A DNA stretch of 64,000 bases from Leptobrachium leishanense. Taxonomy: Eukaryota > Chordata > Amphibia > Anura > Megophryidae. Position numbers and translations under genes: made by a program. The stretch is taken from assembly GCA_009667805.1 (NCBI GenBank), contig CM019067.1, positions 160,475,049 through 160,539,048 of the forward strand. The letters run 5' to 3'. Positions 60,953 to 64,000 of this stretch are shown in pieces (position 1 is the stretch's first letter; every line of letters starts with the position of its first letter). Below the pieces are notes generated by a model that saw only the letters and a program-made list of their open reading frames with translations, was not told the DNA's origin and did not search any database.

Positions 60953-61625
60953 GATTGTAAACTCACGGAAACAGGACACTCTTAGATTGTAATCTCACAG
61001 GAACAGGACCCTCTTAGATTGTAATCTCACAGGAACAGGACCCTCTTAGATTGTAAACTCACGGGAACAGGTCCCTCAGATTGTAAACTCACGGGAACAG
61101 GCCCCTCTTAGATTGTAAACTCACAGGAACAGGACCCTCTCAGATTGTAAGCTCACATGAACAGGACCCCTTACATTGTAAGCTCGTGGGACCCCTTAGA
61201 ATGTAAGCTCGTGGGACCACCTATAATGTAAACTTATGGGTACCTTAGATTGTAAACTCATGGGATAGATTGTAAACTCCTGGGACCCCTTAGATTGTAA
61301 ACTCATGGGACCCTTTAGATTGTAAACTCATGGGACCCTTTAGATTGTAAACTCATGGGATAGATTGTAAATTTATGGGACCACGTAGATTGTAAACTCA
61401 TGGGACCACTTAGATTGTAAACACGTGGGACCCCTTAGATTGTAAGCTCATGGGACCACTTAGATTGTAAGCTCATGGGACACCTTAGAATGTAAACTCA
61501 TGGGATAGATTGTAAGCTCATGGGGCCACTTAGAATGTAAAGTCATGGGTCCCCCTTAGATTGTAAAATCATGGGGTAGATTGTAAGCTCATGGGACCCA
61601 CCTTAGATTGTAAGCTCATGGGGAC
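60953..61625 (+). repeat. Minisatellite, about 26 units of 'agattgtaaactca'
   Basis: Units follow the theme TTAGATTGTAAACTCACGGGAACAGGACCCTC. The first seven are about 32 bp. Later ones are about 25 bp (gattgtaaactcatgggacccctta), some reduced to about 17 bp. The unit resembles the 3' untranslated text of the L2-like LINE here ('tagattgtgagttcctacgggaatagggccctc' at 47455). It has no coding frame. Confidence 0.9.
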
Positions 61626-61953
61626 AGGCTCAAGGTGGTGGGGTGCCCAGTTGCAGGGAGGCCAATACTTACCTTGTTCCAGCGCCGTGATCAAGTCCCC
61701 AGGTCTTCGCCGCTCTGGTTCCGGAATGTGGCACCCAGAGCCTCCCTTGCGCCAGCCGCCAAGGAAGACTCAGGGCAGGGGGGATCCGCGAGGGACAAAA
61801 AAGAAAGCCAATCCGTTGGAGAGGCGCTGTGTGCGCGCCTTTCCAATGGATTTTTGTTGTCCCTCGCGCACGCTGGCTAGTAATTTGCGTGCGCATTTGA
61901 AGATGGCGGCATGGTGACGGACATGCCGCCGTCTTACTGTTTTATAGTATAGA

Positions 61954-62608
61954 TACATGTAATTACATAAATAATGGCAACAGAGAATAAGTAGATGAAT
62001 ATAAAATGTTGAACAAGTCAAATTCTATAAATATTTAGACTTGTACACAGATTGCAGTATCATCTGGTTTTGACACAGGCATAAAGCATGACAATTCTAG
62101 ATGAAACACAGATTTTGACAGCAGATAGTGATACATTATTTTAATCATTAGTCTTCATAAACAATTTCTCAGAGTTTGTGTCTATTCTTGTGGTTTTGGA
62201 TGCATTTGCAAATCTACTGGTAATGGAATATTTCCTGTCATTAACCGTATATTTTCTTCAAATGAAAGGGTCATTCTAGTGGAAAATTGTCATCACCTAT
62301 TTCAATAAGTCATGTCATTACAGCAGAAATGACCCATGGAACGGTGCTTTTTAACACACTTTTAGGACATTTTAATATTAATTGTAAAGTAACCCAATGT
62401 AAATTTTCCTTAACAACATACACTATGTAGAACTGTACAGAGCAGTTCTCTTCATGATCAAAGTGCCAGTGTTTAGTGCACCTCAACAGGTATGCTGCTT
62501 GCCAAACTGTGATATCCTTTCTTCACTTGTGTAGCACTAATCAGATGTCATGGCAGAATTGTGTCTGGGATGCTTACTTGCCGGTGTAGCATGCTGACCC
62601 ACCCACCA
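61954..62608. other. No feature recognised
   Basis: AT-rich unique-looking DNA without gene or repeat evidence. Confidence 0.5.
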
Positions 62609-62611
62609 TGC

Positions 62612-63340
62612 AATAGAAACATAGAAACATAGAAAAATGTCGGCAGATAAGAACCTTTCGGCCCATCTAGTCTGCCCAATTACATGGATACTTTACCTGG
62701 ATTTATCTTTTGTTTAGGATAGCCTTATGCCTATCCCATGCTTGCTTAAATTCAATTACTGTTTTGGCCTCTACCACTTCAACTGGAAGACTGTTCCATG
62801 TATCCACCACCCTCTCAGTAAAATAATGCTTCCTGATGTTACTTTTAAACCTTTGCCCATCTAATCTAAGACTATGTCCTCTTGTTTTGCTACTTTGTTT
62901 CCTTTTAAATATACTCCCTTCCTCTACCTTGTGGGTTCCCTTTACGTATTTAAATGTTTCTATCATATCTCCTCTGTCTCGTCTTTTTTCCAAGCTGTAC
63001 ATGTTAAGATCATTAAGCCTTTCCTGGTAACTTTTCTCCTTCAAGCCGTACACCATTTTAGTAGCCCTTCTCTGAACTCTCTCTAAGATGTCTATATCCT
63101 TCTGGAGATACGGTCTCCAGTACTGCACACAGTACTCCAAGTGAGGTCTCACCAGTGCTCTGTACAGTGGCATGAGCACTTCCCTTTTCCTACTGCTAAT
63201 ACCTCTCCCTACACAACCAAGCATTCTGCTAGCATTTCCTGCTGCTCTATTACATTGACTACTTACCTTTAGATCCTCTGCAATAATAAACACTAAATCC
63301 CTTTCCTCAGATGTTGAGGTTAGGACTGTATCCAATATTC
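62612..63340 (-). mobile_element. CR1-like LINE, 5'-truncated
   Basis: On the minus strand it ends 'gggccgaaaggttcttatctgcc', then repeated TTTCTATG octamers at the tip. The octamer tail is characteristic of CR1 elements. Only the last 0.7 kb is present, which is the usual 5' truncation. Confidence 0.87.
62703..63335 (-). pseudogene. CR1-like ORF2 C-terminal fragment
   Basis: An uninterrupted 210-residue frame matching the end of a CR1-type ORF2 downstream of the reverse transcriptase: RALVRPHLEYCVQYWRPY, LERVQRRATKMVYGL, LNMYSLEKRRDRGDMIETF and TERVVDTWNSLPVEVVEA. The first methionine is only the first in the fragment. The catalytic part is missing. The intact frame suggests a fairly young insertion. 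Confidence 0.9.
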
Positions 63341-64000
63341 CTCCTTGTGTGCATCCACCCTGATGGATTCATCACACCCAACTGCCCAACCTTCTGTGTG
63401 TCCAAGGAAGATGCTACACAGCAGGAGCACAGTAGGCCACCAAAGAGATGCATGTGCACAGCGTGTCGCCAACAAAATGGGTACCGCATTGCCACATGCA
63501 TTTATGACATCAATGGCGTCCAGTTGTGGCAGTGAGGGGTCAAAGACTGTCAATGCTTAAAAAAATATGAGCTCTTTAGAGGGGTTGCTTTTCTAAGTGG
63601 TTTCTTCTAATTTTCTTTGTTTTTATCCAACTCGAGCTCTGACTTTGTTCCTCTACTGCTTGACCTTGGCTCCACCCCTAGCTTCCCCACCATTGTCACA
63701 CACACCAGTTGGATCTTGCGATCCTATATCTGTCGCATTGCGGAATTTAATCTGTGTTTTCAGTTCCACTTCCAACCTTTCAGTTTACTGTGGAACACTT
63801 GTTAAATACTATAGGAACTGTTGGCCAATTTTGTGTAATTAGATAATCTCTCAAGGAGTAGTTGTTTGTCAGGATTCACACAGCTTTACTTACCTCTTCT
63901 TCAGCTCAGGGTGTCTTTCTGCTGGGTTGGCGTTGTTCCTTGCACAGGGGATGACAATTTTGACATAGCACACTGTCACCAGCCTAGAATTTATGTGCAT
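63341..64000. other. No gene; possible LTR start at the edge
   Basis: Short overlapping frames on both strands have no motif. 'tgtcaggattcacacagc' near 63868 could open another LTR, but the window ends too soon to test this. Confidence 0.35.

Larger units (their letters stand above)
60709..61953 (-). mobile_element. Non-autonomous Helitron
   Basis: On the minus strand it begins TCTATACTATAAAACAG after an A. It ends with stem TGCCC/GGGCA (loop TCC, 60720-60732), then a short spacer, then CTAG followed by T. The TC start, 3' hairpin, CTRR end and A/T insertion site are the Helitron hallmarks. It has no Rep/helicase. It carries a hairpin near 61783-61870 built on 'gcgagggacaa' and the minisatellite 60953-61625. 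Confidence 0.78.

Noticed and set aside
60953..61625. CRISPR-like array of short repeats
   Set aside because: Units abut with no unique spacers, lengths vary, and the context is eukaryotic. It is a minisatellite.

Overview
This window looks like intergenic or intronic DNA from a vertebrate with a large, transposon-rich genome. The repeat mix (L2-like and CR1-like LINEs, TTAA elements, hAT, Tc1 and Harbinger-like families, a Ty3/gypsy LTR element and a Helitron) best fits a frog or toad; this is inference from repeat style, not from a species-specific gene. I found no host protein-coding gene, exon, tRNA, rRNA or CRISPR array. Nearly every long reading frame is a live-looking or broken transposon protein, or chance openness in GC-rich repeats.

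Layout. 1-5.6 kb: a TTAA miniature element, then a 4.1 kb hAT-like element holding a second, nested hAT element, tandem arrays and long palindromes. 6.8-8.1 kb: a TTAA miniature element whose GC-rich half is a run of about a dozen back-to-back hairpins. 9.3-10.9 kb: a nearly intact Tc1 transposon with one in-frame stop. 12.8-19.1 kb: three related Harbinger-like miniature elements, broken copies of the hairpin family, a Tc1 remnant and a hAT element carrying two other insertions. 22.2-24.4 kb: a complete piggyBac element with a decayed transposase. 25-30 kb: foldback and hAT miniature elements. 30.3-33.1 kb: a palindromic hAT element with an L2-like LINE in one arm. 35-42 kb: a decayed Tc1, an 80-bp Tc1 miniature, foldbacks and simple repeats. 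44.1-47.6 kb: a much longer L2-like LINE with a 2A-like motif, endonuclease and reverse transcriptase. 47.7-49.0 kb: an ORF-less retroposon with a 12-bp target duplication. 50.1-52.0 kb: a Harbinger-like element split by another hairpin-chain element. 53.8-59.8 kb: LTR relics, a solo LTR and a young Ty3/gypsy element with a gag remnant but no pol. 60.7-62.0 kb: a Helitron containing a 26-unit minisatellite that resembles the LINE 3' end. 62.6-63.3 kb: a truncated CR1-like LINE.

Many boundaries rest on direct evidence: target-site duplications of the expected length (8 bp for hAT, TTAA for piggyBac-like, 3 bp TAA/TTA for Harbinger-like, 5 bp for LTR) next to matching terminal repeats. Nesting gives a relative age order for several elements. 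The most unusual structures are the hairpin-chain family, the pol-less LTR element with a repeated accessory module, and the minisatellite inside the Helitron. All pairings and boundaries were read by eye, so percentages and family names need computational confirmation.
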